The notes below the pieces were generated by a model. That model searched no databases and was not told the origin of the DNA. It saw nothing but the letters and a program-made list of their open reading frames with translations. A DNA stretch of 61,713 bases from Algibacter miyuki (GTDB lineage: Bacteria; Bacteroidota; Bacteroidia; Flavobacteriales; Flavobacteriaceae). Location: NCBI RefSeq assembly GCF_042427745.1, contig NZ_JBHMFA010000033.1. One strand, 5' to 3'. Positions 53,061-61,713 of this stretch are shown here, one piece after another (the stretch's first letter is position 1; every line of letters starts with the position of its first letter). The position numbers and the translations under genes are program-made.

Positions 53061-54368
53061 ATGCAAAAAATAAAATCAATCTTTTTTACGCTTTGTTGCG
53101 CTATATGCACATGTAATAGTATGGCTCAAAACCCTATTACAAATGCAAAAGGAGTGTCCGATCCACACATTCGGGTATTTAATGATACCATTTATCTATA
53201 CAGTGGTCACGATTCTAACCCTACCGATAAAATATGGGATATGAAAGATTGGCGTGTGTTTTCAACCACTAATTTGTTAGATTGGACGTTGGAAGAAACC
53301 ATTTCTCCAAACGATAATTACATGGCAAAAGGTACCAAAGATTGCTGGGCAAGCGATGCCGCCACCAGAAACGGGCAGTACTATTTTTATTTCTCCGATA
53401 GAAAACGGGGTATTGGTGTAATGTCTTCTGATAAACCTACTGGGCCTTTCAAAGATGCCTTAGGGAAACCATTGGTATCGCCTTTGCATGATCCTACCAT
53501 TTTTGTTGATAATGATGAAAATAAAACACCATATTTAGTTTATGGCGATAAATCCGACGCTTATTATATTGCGGAATTAAACGAAAATATGATTTCAACT
53601 GCCGAAACTCCAAAAGCTATTACCATAACAGGAGAAGGTTGGGCAAATGCACCGGCATGGATGGATAAAAATTATTTATTTAAAGAAAAAGACACCTATT
53701 ATTTAAGTTGGGGGCAACATTATGCCACATCCAAAAATATTTATGGGCCATACAAAAGTGCTGGAGTTTTCGGTACTGGCCATCATTTAGATGAATTTGC
53801 TCACGGAAGTTTCTTTTGGTGGAAAGGTCAGTTTTATCATGTTTGGTGCTATTATATCAAAAATGGTTTCAAATTTAGAGAAACTATAATGTCTTATTGC
53901 CACGTTGCTGACGATGGAACAATAGTGACCGATACCGCGTTTTTAGATGCTCATTTTAAAAATGGAGTGGGGCAATATAATGCCTCTTGGGATAAAATAG
54001 AGGCGGAGTGGTTTTACGAAAAATCATTAGAAATTGCTAAAACAGGGACAAAAATGAACGGGTTTGTTTTATCGAATATTAAAAACGACAGTTGGGTGAA
54101 GTTTGCAAACGTCAATTTTGAAACTAGCCCATTAAAAATCGAAATTCAATTAAAAAATACTGAAGGTGAAGGCAAAATTGAAATACGAGAAAATAGTATT
54201 TCTGGTCGAATATTAGCTGAAGTTTCAGTAAAAATAAATAAGGGAAATCAATCAACCACGTTGCTTGCTTCCATGAAAAAAGTAATCGGTAAAAAAGATA
54301 TCTACCTTAAATTTACAGGTAATAAAACGTTTAAAACCGAACTGGATTACTTCAAGTTTATAGATTAA
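53061..54368 (+). CDS. Secreted glycoside hydrolase family 43-like protein
   Basis: I chose the ATG at 53061, which begins a signal peptide (MQKIKSIFFTLCCAICTCNSMAQ); the frame also extends left to 52989. The product has 435 residues. The catalytic domain (~25-310) is a five-bladed propeller of GH43 type with the base Asp in 'S-D-P-H-I-R-V-F', 'W-A-S-D-A', the second Asp in 'H-D-P-T-I-F-V-D', and a candidate acid Glu in 'D-E-F-A-H-G-S'. The C-terminal ~100 residues resemble a CBM6-type sugar-binding domain ('V-K-F-A-N-V-N-F', 'I-Y-L-K-F-T-G'). Likely substrates are arabinose-, xylose- or galactose-based glycans; specificity is not visible. It is 169 bases past the GH18-like gene and may have its own promoter. 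Confidence 0.85.
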   Translation: MQKIKSIFFTLCCAICTCNSMAQNPITNAKGVSDPHIRVFNDTIYLYSGHDSNPTDKIWDMKDWRVFSTTNLLDWTLEETISPNDNYMAKGTKDCWASDAATRNGQYYFYFSDRKRGIGVMSSDKPTGPFKDALGKPLVSPLHDPTIFVDNDENKTPYLVYGDKSDAYYIAELNENMISTAETPKAITITGEGWANAPAWMDKNYLFKEKDTYYLSWGQHYATSKNIYGPYKSAGVFGTGHHLDEFAHGSFFWWKGQFYHVWCYYIKNGFKFRETIMSYCHVADDGTIVTDTAFLDAHFKNGVGQYNASWDKIEAEWFYEKSLEIAKTGTKMNGFVLSNIKNDSWVKFANVNFETSPLKIEIQLKNTEGEGKIEIRENSISGRILAEVSVKINKGNQSTTLLASMKKVIGKKDIYLKFTGNKTFKTELDYFKFID

Positions 54369-54381
54369 GTTTTTTTCTGTT

Positions 54382-56112
54382 TTAGTCGCTATTGAGAGTG
54401 TTATAAAATAGATGTAATGTCTCTTTTGAAATACTCCAATCGGGCGGTTTTATATTGCCCCAAGCCTTTGGTGTGTCAGACATATTAAAATAATTAACAC
54501 CTATAATTTGTGGGTTCTCTTTTAAAACTTTTGCGGCTGCTTCTAACCATTTAGATTGGTATGCTTCAGGACCTTTAACTCCAAATTCGGTTATAAAAAG
54601 AGGTTTATCAATAAAGCGAATACGTCTGTATTTTCGATTAAAAATAGTTTTAAAAGATTCTTGTTTATTGGGGTCTGTAATGTTTTTATCAGGTAAGCCA
54701 TAAATAGCAATGCTTATCATGTCTACAACATCATTCCCTGGATACCATTCTATGGAGCCTCGATCGCCAGCCGGGCCCCAAACTCTTTTTAATGTGGCAG
54801 GTAATTCGGCTTTAAATGTCATAAAGTAACGAAACGATTTTATATAAACAATGGGGTCTTGACTTTGCCAAGGATACCGAGTAATTGGGATTTCCATTTC
54901 ATGTGCATACCTTAGATATACATTGCGTTTAGTATTTAGAATAATGTTGTAGAAAGAATTAATTTCTTCATCGTATTTCCCCGCAGTTATATGTTGTAAA
55001 ACTTCCAAATCGGTACCTTTTTCAGGTTGAGGAAATGGTTCAAATGTTACAATAACATCATGATTACGTGCGATAACCATATTAAATTTTTTTTGAAAAC
55101 TGCCATCGTTTAAATTCGAAAAATCGGCAAAAAGATGTTCAACAGAAATAATTTTTTCATCATTAAGTAAATTTTTTGGGTCGTATAATCCAATTTTTAG
55201 TTTTTGCTCTAAGTTATTTTTATTAATAGGATTTGGACGTTTAAAATTATCCGAAGCATAAATAACATGGCGTTCATTTTCAATTGTATTTGATATTTCA
55301 GTAACCAATTGGTTATCTAATAAGTTACTCGGGGTTTGTTTAGAGCCAAATACAAAAATAGGTTTGTCTAAAAATCTTAAACGGTGCAAACGGCGTTGTA
55401 AATCGTATGTTGTAGAATAATCATTTGGATAAGCATTTAAGTTTATTTCTGAATTACTTTTTAAAACAATCGATGCGACATCCACAACGGCATCGCCTGG
55501 GTAATATTCCAATACACCAGGATATCCTGAAGGGCCCCATACTATTTGAGATTGCGGCGCATAGGTTTTGCAAAGTTTAGCGAAATACTCGAATGCCTTT
55601 ATATATTCATAAACATAACCTTGCCATGGATAGAGTTTATAAGGCACTTCTACTTCTGGATTAAATCTAAAATAAATATGAGGTCTATCTTTAATTAAGT
55701 TGTTGCAAAGTTGCTTAATAACATCATCAAAATAACCGTTAACCAAATCAGTCATAGGATTGTTTTTATAGGAAGAAATGGCATTGGTTCCCCAAGTTTC
55801 AACCGTTATCATTAACGGTACGGTATCGTTTTTCCATTGGTTAATTTTCGATTGATCAAAAGTGATGCCTTCAGATTTGGAAAGTTTTAAGCGGTAATGA
55901 TAAAATTTACTAAAAAGTTTGTTCTCGTTTTCTGGATGGAATGAAAACTGTGCAATTACAGGTTCCGAAGTAGCTTCTTCTAAAGTGTTAGAAAGTCGGA
56001 TGGAAACTAGATTTTTTATAAAAGTATTGTTTTTGATAACAAGAAACGCCACTAAAAAAAGAGATATGCCTGTAGCAATGATTAGTTTTTTGTATTTATT
56101 TAATAGCTTCAT
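54382..56112 (-). CDS. Membrane-anchored double GH26-like protein
   Basis: The product has 576 residues with one N-terminal membrane anchor (~8-27). It holds two homologous (beta/alpha)8 GH26-like domains (~50-260 and ~300-570). Shared landmarks: 'H-I-Y-F-R-F-N-P-E-V-E-V-P-Y-K-L-Y-P-W-Q' (145-164) versus 'V-Y-L-R-Y-A-H-E-M-E-I-P-I-T-R-Y-P-W-Q' (398-416); 'V-W-G-P-S-G' versus 'V-W-G-P-A-G'; 'E-Y-Y-P-G-D-A-V-V-D' versus 'E-W-Y-P-G-N-D-V-V-D'. The second domain keeps the acid/base His404-Glu405 and nucleophile Glu509 (FITEFG). In the first domain His is Pro152 and the nucleophile position is a Gly (256). So one domain is probably catalytic and one not. The gene is 15 bases after the LtaS-like gene and likely in its operon. 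Confidence 0.82.
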   Translation of the reverse strand: MKLLNKYKKLIIATGISLFLVAFLVIKNNTFIKNLVSIRLSNTLEEATSEPVIAQFSFHPENENKLFSKFYHYRLKLSKSEGITFDQSKINQWKNDTVPLMITVETWGTNAISSYKNNPMTDLVNGYFDDVIKQLCNNLIKDRPHIYFRFNPEVEVPYKLYPWQGYVYEYIKAFEYFAKLCKTYAPQSQIVWGPSGYPGVLEYYPGDAVVDVASIVLKSNSEINLNAYPNDYSTTYDLQRRLHRLRFLDKPIFVFGSKQTPSNLLDNQLVTEISNTIENERHVIYASDNFKRPNPINKNNLEQKLKIGLYDPKNLLNDEKIISVEHLFADFSNLNDGSFQKKFNMVIARNHDVIVTFEPFPQPEKGTDLEVLQHITAGKYDEEINSFYNIILNTKRNVYLRYAHEMEIPITRYPWQSQDPIVYIKSFRYFMTFKAELPATLKRVWGPAGDRGSIEWYPGNDVVDMISIAIYGLPDKNITDPNKQESFKTIFNRKYRRIRFIDKPLFITEFGVKGPEAYQSKWLEAAAKVLKENPQIIGVNYFNMSDTPKAWGNIKPPDWSISKETLHLFYNTLNSD

Positions 56113-56127
56113 AATTAAAATATACTT

Positions 56128-58632
56128 TTAATTTTTAGATTTCATTAAAGTATGGTTTACAAAATCACTTTGGTGTTGTACCCAAGCTGCAATGCGTGTT
56201 CTTGCATGTAAAATAGCTTTTGGTGTAGTTGTGTTAATTATATTTGTGGTTTCATTAGGGTCTAAGTTTAAATCGTAAACTTCAATATGCCCCGTGCTTT
56301 CGTTAAAAATATATTTCATTTTTCCTTTTCGATAACCGAACAAATAATCGGACCAGGGCGCAAAGAAAAAGGCCTCGTCATGGGTTGTGTTAATGAGGTC
56401 TCGACCTTGCCATGTTTTTGGAGTATCTATGTCCAAAATAGAAAGTGTTGTCGTTGATAAATCTTTCAGCGAAGCAATATCATCTGTTCGTTGGCCGCTA
56501 AACAATTCTGGATTAATAAATAATAAGGGAACTCTTAGGTTTTCTTCATAAATGTCAGAAGCATGTCCGTATTGTTGATGTTGCCCAAAAGCTTCTCCAT
56601 GGTCTCCTGTAACCACAACTAAGGTAGATTTGTCTAGCTGTTTTTCTTTTAAAACATTCAAAATACGACCTATCATTTCATCGTTATGTTTAATAATATT
56701 CAAGTATCTGTTGAATTCTATATTGTTTACACCAAAATCAATTTCTTCTTTCGAAAAGAAATACGGATAATGTGCTTGAACCGTCCAAAGTACTGAGAAA
56801 AAGTTTTTAGAATCTATTTCATCTAACCAAAGCTCAAACTGTTCGGCAAGGCACAAATCATCAATGCCATCTCCTTCCGTATAGGCGTTTTGTTTGAATT
56901 GATTGGAACAATTAATAGCTCTGTAATCTTTAACAACATCAAATCCACGATAACTTAAAAACGTATTACTTTTTAAAAAATCGAGGTTTGCTGATGAAAA
57001 AAAGGATGTTGCATATCCGTTATTTTTTAAAATAGAAGATAGTGTTGGGTGGTTAAAATCGGGTTTTTCTTGAGTTAAACTCTTATATGATATATTCGGG
57101 TAAATTCCTCCTAATATTGATGTTAATGATTTGTTAGTCGCAGGGGCATGCGCATACATATTATTAAAAATTAGGGCTTGATTAGCATATTTGTTAAGGT
57201 TAGGATTTATTTGATATGCTCCGCCATATAAGTCAAAATATTTAGAGCCAGTAGATTCTAATATAATATAAATTACATTTTTAATCGGATTTATTTTAGA
57301 CGAGTCTAGAGCTGTTATTGATTGTTTACCCGCATTAGGAATAAATGTTTTATCGATGTCCGATAGTTCCATTGAAAAGAATGAAGCATCGCTATCATTT
57401 TTCGCAAAAGATGATACCATGGCTAAAATGGCATTGTCGGTTTTTCCTTTATCTTTAATTGTTTCAGCTTGTTTTGTTTGATAAAAAAGGAAACCAGCAA
57501 GGATACTACTAACAATGATGATTGTGCGTTTTATTTTTTTATCCTTTAAAAGGATAGGATATAGATGTTTAAAAATATTTTGCAATACTATTAATGACAA
57601 GCCTAAAGCGAGTAAATTAAAAATGATACTTACCGATAAGTTTTGCTGTAAAGCACTTTTGGCATCTTCGCTGCCTAAAAAATCGGAATAATACAACCAT
57701 TCATAATTAAAAGGTTGGCCGATATAAATAACAGTAGTGATATTAATAAAGGCAATTAAAACAGATAAGAAAGCTAAACCTATACATATGTTATAAATAG
57801 TATTAGTGAGGTTCTTTTTTCTTTTAAAGATAACAAAAAGAGAAAGAAATAAGGTTGTAAATAAAGCGACGTAAAGTAAATCGCTAGTACTTGCCTTAAC
57901 AAGTTTAAATATGTTGTTTGGGCTCGTGTATAATGTTTTTGGGTGTAAACCAATTATTTCAGCACGTGCCATAACATGCAATAAGCCCATGCTTAAACTT
58001 AAAAATAATATTTTAGAAAAAACAGAAACAGGGGGATAGTATTTATGTGTCTTTTTTACAGTAAAATAAACGATAAGCAAAAGTATGGATAAAGTGATTA
58101 GTACTATCCAACCATTAGTTATAATAGCCGAATTAAGTTTTTGTTGTGGTAAGTTGTAATTAGCCTCAATAGTTATTGGGGTGTCTTTATCAAAGGTTAT
58201 GGTTTTATTATATTTCCAATCCCAAAAATCGGTGTATACTCCAGATTTGTTTTTGGTTATCCAAAAGCCAAAATATATTACTTCGTTTTTTTTTAAAGTT
58301 ATGGAAACTTTAAAAACGCCCTGAGTTAATACCATTGGGGTGTATAACTTACCTTGTAGTAGCTTGGTGTTTTTATTTAAAGAAAGTAATTCTGAATTAG
58401 AAAAACCTTCAACCCCCCAAACAAAATTAACATTACCAGACTCAGGGGCGTGATATATTATTTCTTTTGTTATAGTATTTAATAGGGCAGAAGAATCGTT
58501 ACTTGTGTTGGAATGTGTAACCTCGAAATTAGAAAGTATTTCAGTATTATTAGCCTCATGAGCTCGAGCACACCAATTTATTAGAAGAAAGAGGAGGATG
58601 CAGAAATATGAGAGTTTATTTTTATTTTTCAT
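56128..58632 (-). CDS. LtaS/sulfatase-superfamily membrane transferase
   Basis: I chose the ATG at 58632. The product has 834 residues: a signal-like N-terminus, a ~130-residue periplasmic beta domain, a span near 170-190, four more spans to ~380, then an alkaline-phosphatase-superfamily catalytic domain (~440-830). The latter has 'V-I-Y-I-I-L-E-S-T-G', a Thr/Ser where the nucleophile is expected ('H-A-P-A-T-N-K-S-L-T-S-I-L-G-G-I-Y-P'), the metal motif 'V-V-V-T-G-D-H-G-E-A-F-G-Q-H' and 'G-H-A-S-D-I-Y-E-E-N-L-R-V-P-L-L'. The Thr nucleophile and multi-span N-terminus fit LTA-synthase-like phosphoglycerol/phosphoethanolamine transferases more than classic sulfatases; the substrate is unknown. 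Confidence 0.82.
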   Translation of the reverse strand: MKNKNKLSYFCILLFLLINWCARAHEANNTEILSNFEVTHSNTSNDSSALLNTITKEIIYHAPESGNVNFVWGVEGFSNSELLSLNKNTKLLQGKLYTPMVLTQGVFKVSITLKKNEVIYFGFWITKNKSGVYTDFWDWKYNKTITFDKDTPITIEANYNLPQQKLNSAIITNGWIVLITLSILLLIVYFTVKKTHKYYPPVSVFSKILFLSLSMGLLHVMARAEIIGLHPKTLYTSPNNIFKLVKASTSDLLYVALFTTLFLSLFVIFKRKKNLTNTIYNICIGLAFLSVLIAFINITTVIYIGQPFNYEWLYYSDFLGSEDAKSALQQNLSVSIIFNLLALGLSLIVLQNIFKHLYPILLKDKKIKRTIIIVSSILAGFLFYQTKQAETIKDKGKTDNAILAMVSSFAKNDSDASFFSMELSDIDKTFIPNAGKQSITALDSSKINPIKNVIYIILESTGSKYFDLYGGAYQINPNLNKYANQALIFNNMYAHAPATNKSLTSILGGIYPNISYKSLTQEKPDFNHPTLSSILKNNGYATSFFSSANLDFLKSNTFLSYRGFDVVKDYRAINCSNQFKQNAYTEGDGIDDLCLAEQFELWLDEIDSKNFFSVLWTVQAHYPYFFSKEEIDFGVNNIEFNRYLNIIKHNDEMIGRILNVLKEKQLDKSTLVVVTGDHGEAFGQHQQYGHASDIYEENLRVPLLFINPELFSGQRTDDIASLKDLSTTTLSILDIDTPKTWQGRDLINTTHDEAFFFAPWSDYLFGYRKGKMKYIFNESTGHIEVYDLNLDPNETTNIINTTTPKAILHARTRIAAWVQHQSDFVNHTLMKSKN

Positions 58633-58711
58633 CAAACAGTTGAGATAGTAATTTATGCAACTAAAATATGATAAAAAATGAAAGTAATTTGTTTACAGCA
58701 ACTTTAATAAA

Positions 58712-59752
58712 CTAAAGCGACTCCCGATCAATAAAATTAAACGGTACTTTTACTTTGCCTTTTTGTTTATTTAAAATCATTTGGGCAGCAGTTTCGCCCA
58801 TAATTTTAAAATCTGTAGATATTACGGTAATACCTAATAATTCCTTTAGTGGCGTATCATTGTACGATATAATCCCGATGTCTCGGCCTAGTTTATACTC
58901 ATCTTCTCGTACTTGTTTTACCAAATTTACTAAATCGGCTTCTTCAATAGTAATAAATAAATCTCCTTTTTTCAAAATCATATCTTCATATACTTCGTCT
59001 AAAATTTCAAAATCGAGTTGATGTTCTACACAAAATTTTCTAAAACCATGTAAAATACGTCTAGGATAAGGGTAAACAGCCTTGTCCGGATAAATGAGCA
59101 TGATTTTTTTGTACTTCTCTATTTTCGCTATACCTTCCTTTAATGCGTTATAAATATCGTTTTCGAAATCCTGATAAATTTCAATTAAATCACCTTTAAT
59201 ATCAGGGTTAATATTGTCAAGAATAAGTAATTTATCTTTTGGGATTTTTTTTATAGCTTCAATAACAGGCTCAGTTAAACTAACATGTTTGAGCGCTTCT
59301 GTTTTAAAATGAGGCATAATAACAAAATAATCGTAAGCCATTTTGTTTTTATCTAATAAGTTTAAAAACAAACTTTCGTCGCAATGATAAATATGTAAAT
59401 CGGTGTGCGAATTAGCACCAATAGCATTAACAAAATGGTTGTAAGTCCGCATTTTATATGAGCTTAACTTATTAACCAAGAATAAAATATTCACTTTAGA
59501 AATTAAAGATGTGCGAGATATATAGTATCCTTTACCACGAATAGAGGTGATAATATTACGTTCTTTTAAAATATTGTAAGCCTTTTCAACCGTATCCCGA
59601 GATAAGTTGAAGGCTTCACTAAACATATTTATTGACGGGATTTTTTCATCCATAGATAAATTTCCCAAAGAAATATTAGTTATTATAGAATCTATAATTT
59701 GCTGATATTTGGGGATTCTAGTATTGTTGTCAATTTTTATATGTTCAAACAT
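58712..59752 (-). CDS. GntR-type regulator with periplasmic-binding-protein-like sensor domain
   Basis: I chose the ATG at 59752 (MFEHIKIDNNTRIPKYQQI); a GTG at 59767 is possible. The product has 346 residues. Residues 1-75 are a GntR winged helix ('I-P-K-Y-Q-Q-I-I-D-S-I', 'G-N-L-S-M-D-E-K-I-P-S-I-N-M-F-S-E-A-F-N-L-S-R-D-T-V-E-K-A-Y-N-I-L-K-E-R'). The rest is a LacI-like type 1 periplasmic-binding fold ('V-N-I-L-F-L-V-N-K', 'D-I-G-I-I-S-Y-N-D-T-P-L-K-E-L-L-G-I-T-V-I-S-T-D'). It is divergent from a rhamnulose-1-phosphate aldolase gene, so it most likely senses rhamnose or a derivative and controls that operon. It may share a transcript with the downstream LtaS-like gene (79-base gap). Confidence 0.88.
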   Translation of the reverse strand: MFEHIKIDNNTRIPKYQQIIDSIITNISLGNLSMDEKIPSINMFSEAFNLSRDTVEKAYNILKERNIITSIRGKGYYISRTSLISKVNILFLVNKLSSYKMRTYNHFVNAIGANSHTDLHIYHCDESLFLNLLDKNKMAYDYFVIMPHFKTEALKHVSLTEPVIEAIKKIPKDKLLILDNINPDIKGDLIEIYQDFENDIYNALKEGIAKIEKYKKIMLIYPDKAVYPYPRRILHGFRKFCVEHQLDFEILDEVYEDMILKKGDLFITIEEADLVNLVKQVREDEYKLGRDIGIISYNDTPLKELLGITVISTDFKIMGETAAQMILNKQKGKVKVPFNFIDRESL

Positions 59753-60061
59753 GTTTATGCAAATCACTTTTAATTTGTTCTTCCAAAGTAATGATATAGC
59801 ACAAGTATACGAAATTTCGACTTAATTAAAATTTAGTGTCTTAAAACAGTCTAAATACAATATTGAATTTATTTTGAAACCTACTGAAAGAAAATGAAGC
59901 ATCTGTTAAGTGTCTTTATTATAGTTGTTTAGAGGGGTGTGTTTCTAGAGGAATAATTGTATTTATAGAAAAAAAACATCAGTTGCAGTACAGTACAGGA
60001 TACAATAGTCTATCTTGAAGTCTATTTTTGATATCATAAAAAATTATCTTAAACATTAATC
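59753..60061. promoter_or_regulatory. Divergent promoter region of regulator and rhamnose genes
   Basis: The 309-base gap between divergent genes contains a CAGTACAGTACAG repeat (59986-59998), 64 bases before the aldolase ATG. It includes two overlapping near-palindromic GTAC cores and is a candidate operator for the adjacent GntR-type protein. No other gene is seen here. Confidence 0.4.
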
Positions 60062-61713
60062 ATGAAAGAAATTACGAAGAGTTTTAAATACGTCGATTAT
60101 TTATGGGACGATCAAAAGGCATTATCATTTGGCGATAACCAAGTAGATTTATTTTTATACCGATCTAATATTTTAGGGGCAGATTTACGAATTACGAATT
60201 ACGGTGGTGGTAACACAAGCTGTAGAACTATAGAAAAAGACCCACTAACGGATGAAGATGTTGAGGTGATGTGGATTAAAGGTTCTGGTGGCGATATAGG
60301 CACTTTAAACAGAAGTGGTATTGCAGGAATTTATACCAAAAGATTACGCGATTTAAAAAATGTTTACGGTGGTTTAGAAGATGAAGATAGAATGGTTGGC
60401 CTTTTTAACCATTGCATTTACGATTTAGATAGTAAAGCACCTTCAATTGATACGCCTTTGCACGGTTTGTTGCCTTTCGCACATATCGATCACTTGCATC
60501 CCGATGCGCTTATAGCCGTTGCTGCTGCCGAAAATAGCGAGCAAGTAACCAAAGAGATTTGGGGCGATACTATGGGCTGGGTACCATGGCAACGTCCGGG
60601 TTTCGATTTAGGACTTCAAATTGAAAAATGTTTAGCCGATAATCCAGGAATTCGCGGTATTGTTTTAGGGAGTCACGGTTTATTTACTTGGGGTGATACC
60701 TCTTACGAATGCTACATGAATAGTTTAGAAGTTATTGAAATGGCTTCGGAATTTATCGAAAAGAAGATAAAAGAAAAAGGTAGTGTTTTCGGCGGTCAGA
60801 AAATAGAAAGTTTACCGAAAGCAGAGCGTTTAGAAAAAGCAGCACAAATGATGCCTTTATTAAGAGGTTTGTGTTCTTCGGAAAACAGAATGATTGGACA
60901 CTTTTCGGATACCGATGTGGTTATGGAATACATCAACAGTAATGATTTAGAACGTTTGGCACCTATGGGAACCTCTTGTCCAGATCACTTCTTACGTACA
61001 AAAATTCAACCTTTAGTATTAACATTAGATAAAAACGAAGATGTATCAGATGCTGATGCTATTTTAAAGAAATTAGAACCTGCTTTTGCAGCTTACAGAC
61101 AGGAATATGCAGATTACTACAATACTTGTAAAAAGGATAATAGTCCTGCCATGCGAGATGCCAACCCGGTAATCATTATTTATCCAGGAGTTGGTATGTT
61201 CAGTTTTGCCAAAAACAAGCAAACTACGCGTGTAGCCAATGAGTTTTACATTAACGCAATTAACGTAATGCGCGGTGCTGAAGCCATTACAGCATATACC
61301 TCTTTACCAAGACAAGAAGCTTTTGATATTGAATATTGGTTGTTAGAAGAAGCCAAATTATCGCGTATGCCAAAGGAGCAACCACTATCTCGAAAGGTAG
61401 CGTTTGTAACTGGAGCAGGTGGTGGTATTGGTAAAGCCATTGCCGATAAATTAGCTGCGGAAGGGGCCAATGTGGTACTAACTGATATTAATGAAGATAG
61501 TTTAAAAGAAGCGCATGCTACATACAAACGCGATGTTTCTACTTATGCTATTTGCGATGTAACCAACACCGATTCTATTGCATCGGCTTACAAAAAAGCA
61601 TGTATTGAATTTGGCGGAGTCGATATTATTGTGCACAGTGCAGGTTTAGCCATTTCAAAACCATTAGAAGAGACTACGGATAACGACTGGAATATTCTAC
61701 AAAATATATTAGT
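60062..61713 (+). CDS. Bifunctional rhamnulose-1-phosphate aldolase / short-chain dehydrogenase (3' end cut by window)
   Basis: The gene starts at the ATG at 60062 and is open to the window edge (550 codons seen, stop not reached). The first ~400 residues are a class II aldolase: 'R-I-T-N-Y-G-G-G-N-T-S', 'W-I-K-G-S-G-G-D', the zinc-binding 'H-I-D-H-L-H-P-D-A' and 'V-L-G-S-H-G-L-F-T-W-G'. From about residue 440 a short-chain dehydrogenase begins ('V-A-F-V-T-G-A-G-G-G-I-G-K-A-I-A', 'V-V-L-T-D-I-N', 'I-V-H-S-A-G'), with the Tyr-x-x-x-Lys site beyond the window. The pair splits rhamnulose-1-phosphate and processes lactaldehyde in rhamnose catabolism. About 700 residues are expected in all. Confidence 0.92.
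   Translation, partial: MKEITKSFKYVDYLWDDQKALSFGDNQVDLFLYRSNILGADLRITNYGGGNTSCRTIEKDPLTDEDVEVMWIKGSGGDIGTLNRSGIAGIYTKRLRDLKNVYGGLEDEDRMVGLFNHCIYDLDSKAPSIDTPLHGLLPFAHIDHLHPDALIAVAAAENSEQVTKEIWGDTMGWVPWQRPGFDLGLQIEKCLADNPGIRGIVLGSHGLFTWGDTSYECYMNSLEVIEMASEFIEKKIKEKGSVFGGQKIESLPKAERLEKAAQMMPLLRGLCSSENRMIGHFSDTDVVMEYINSNDLERLAPMGTSCPDHFLRTKIQPLVLTLDKNEDVSDADAILKKLEPAFAAYRQEYADYYNTCKKDNSPAMRDANPVIIIYPGVGMFSFAKNKQTTRVANEFYINAINVMRGAEAITAYTSLPRQEAFDIEYWLLEEAKLSRMPKEQPLSRKVAFVTGAGGGIGKAIADKLAAEGANVVLTDINEDSLKEAHATYKRDVSTYAICDVTNTDSIASAYKKACIEFGGVDIIVHSAGLAISKPLEETTDNDWNILQNIL

Overview
The window looks like chromosomal DNA of a marine member of the Flavobacteriaceae (Bacteroidota). It is AT-rich, carries a SusC/SusD outer-membrane nutrient-uptake pair, a surface protein with a type IX secretion C-terminal sorting domain, sulfatase and glycoside hydrolase genes, and promoter-like TAnnTTTG boxes typical of Bacteroidetes. 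No rRNA, tRNA, CRISPR array or insertion sequence was recognised.

Layout, left to right. 0.2-5.3 kb: a large repeat-built surface protein with a type IX sorting signal and two tandem phage-tail-collar (Mdp-type) proteins, all on the minus strand. 6-9.3 kb: small housekeeping or hypothetical genes (a coiled-coil peptide, a DUF2911 protein, a shortened membrane protein, a diacylglycerol-kinase-like enzyme). 9.3-11 kb: a decayed patch with the C-terminal remnant of a sulfatase. 11.1-16.1 kb: a SusC/SusD pair with a clear promoter and a GntR/FadR-like palindromic operator just downstream of it. 16.2-27.1 kb: a seven-gene minus-strand copper/heavy-metal resistance operon (small Cys-rich protein, HME-RND pump, TolC-like channel, HMA-AraC regulator, CopA ATPase, adaptor with DUF3347, HMA lipoprotein). 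27.2-28.3 kb: a bacterial pentameric ligand-gated ion channel homologue.

28.4-52.9 kb is the centrepiece: a complete extracellular contractile injection system (eCIS, related to Afp/PVC and the Bacteroidetes types). It holds a divergent DUF4157 protein, an AAA+ ATPase, a DUF4255 cap, an unknown protein, sheath, two tube proteins, a DUF5908 peptide, LysM baseplate hub, VgrG-like spike, PAAR tip, gp25-like wedge, two giant baseplate proteins, a fibre-like protein, a tape measure protein and, last, a GH18-like protein with a signal peptide and three C-terminal membrane spans whose catalytic motif is degenerate. No separate toxin gene is obvious.

53.0-61.7 kb is a carbohydrate region: a GH43-type secreted enzyme, a membrane-anchored double GH26-like protein whose first copy has lost catalytic residues, a multi-span LtaS/sulfatase-like enzyme, a GntR-type sensor regulator, and, divergently, the start of a bifunctional rhamnulose-1-phosphate aldolase/dehydrogenase that runs off the right end. 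The last two point to rhamnose use.
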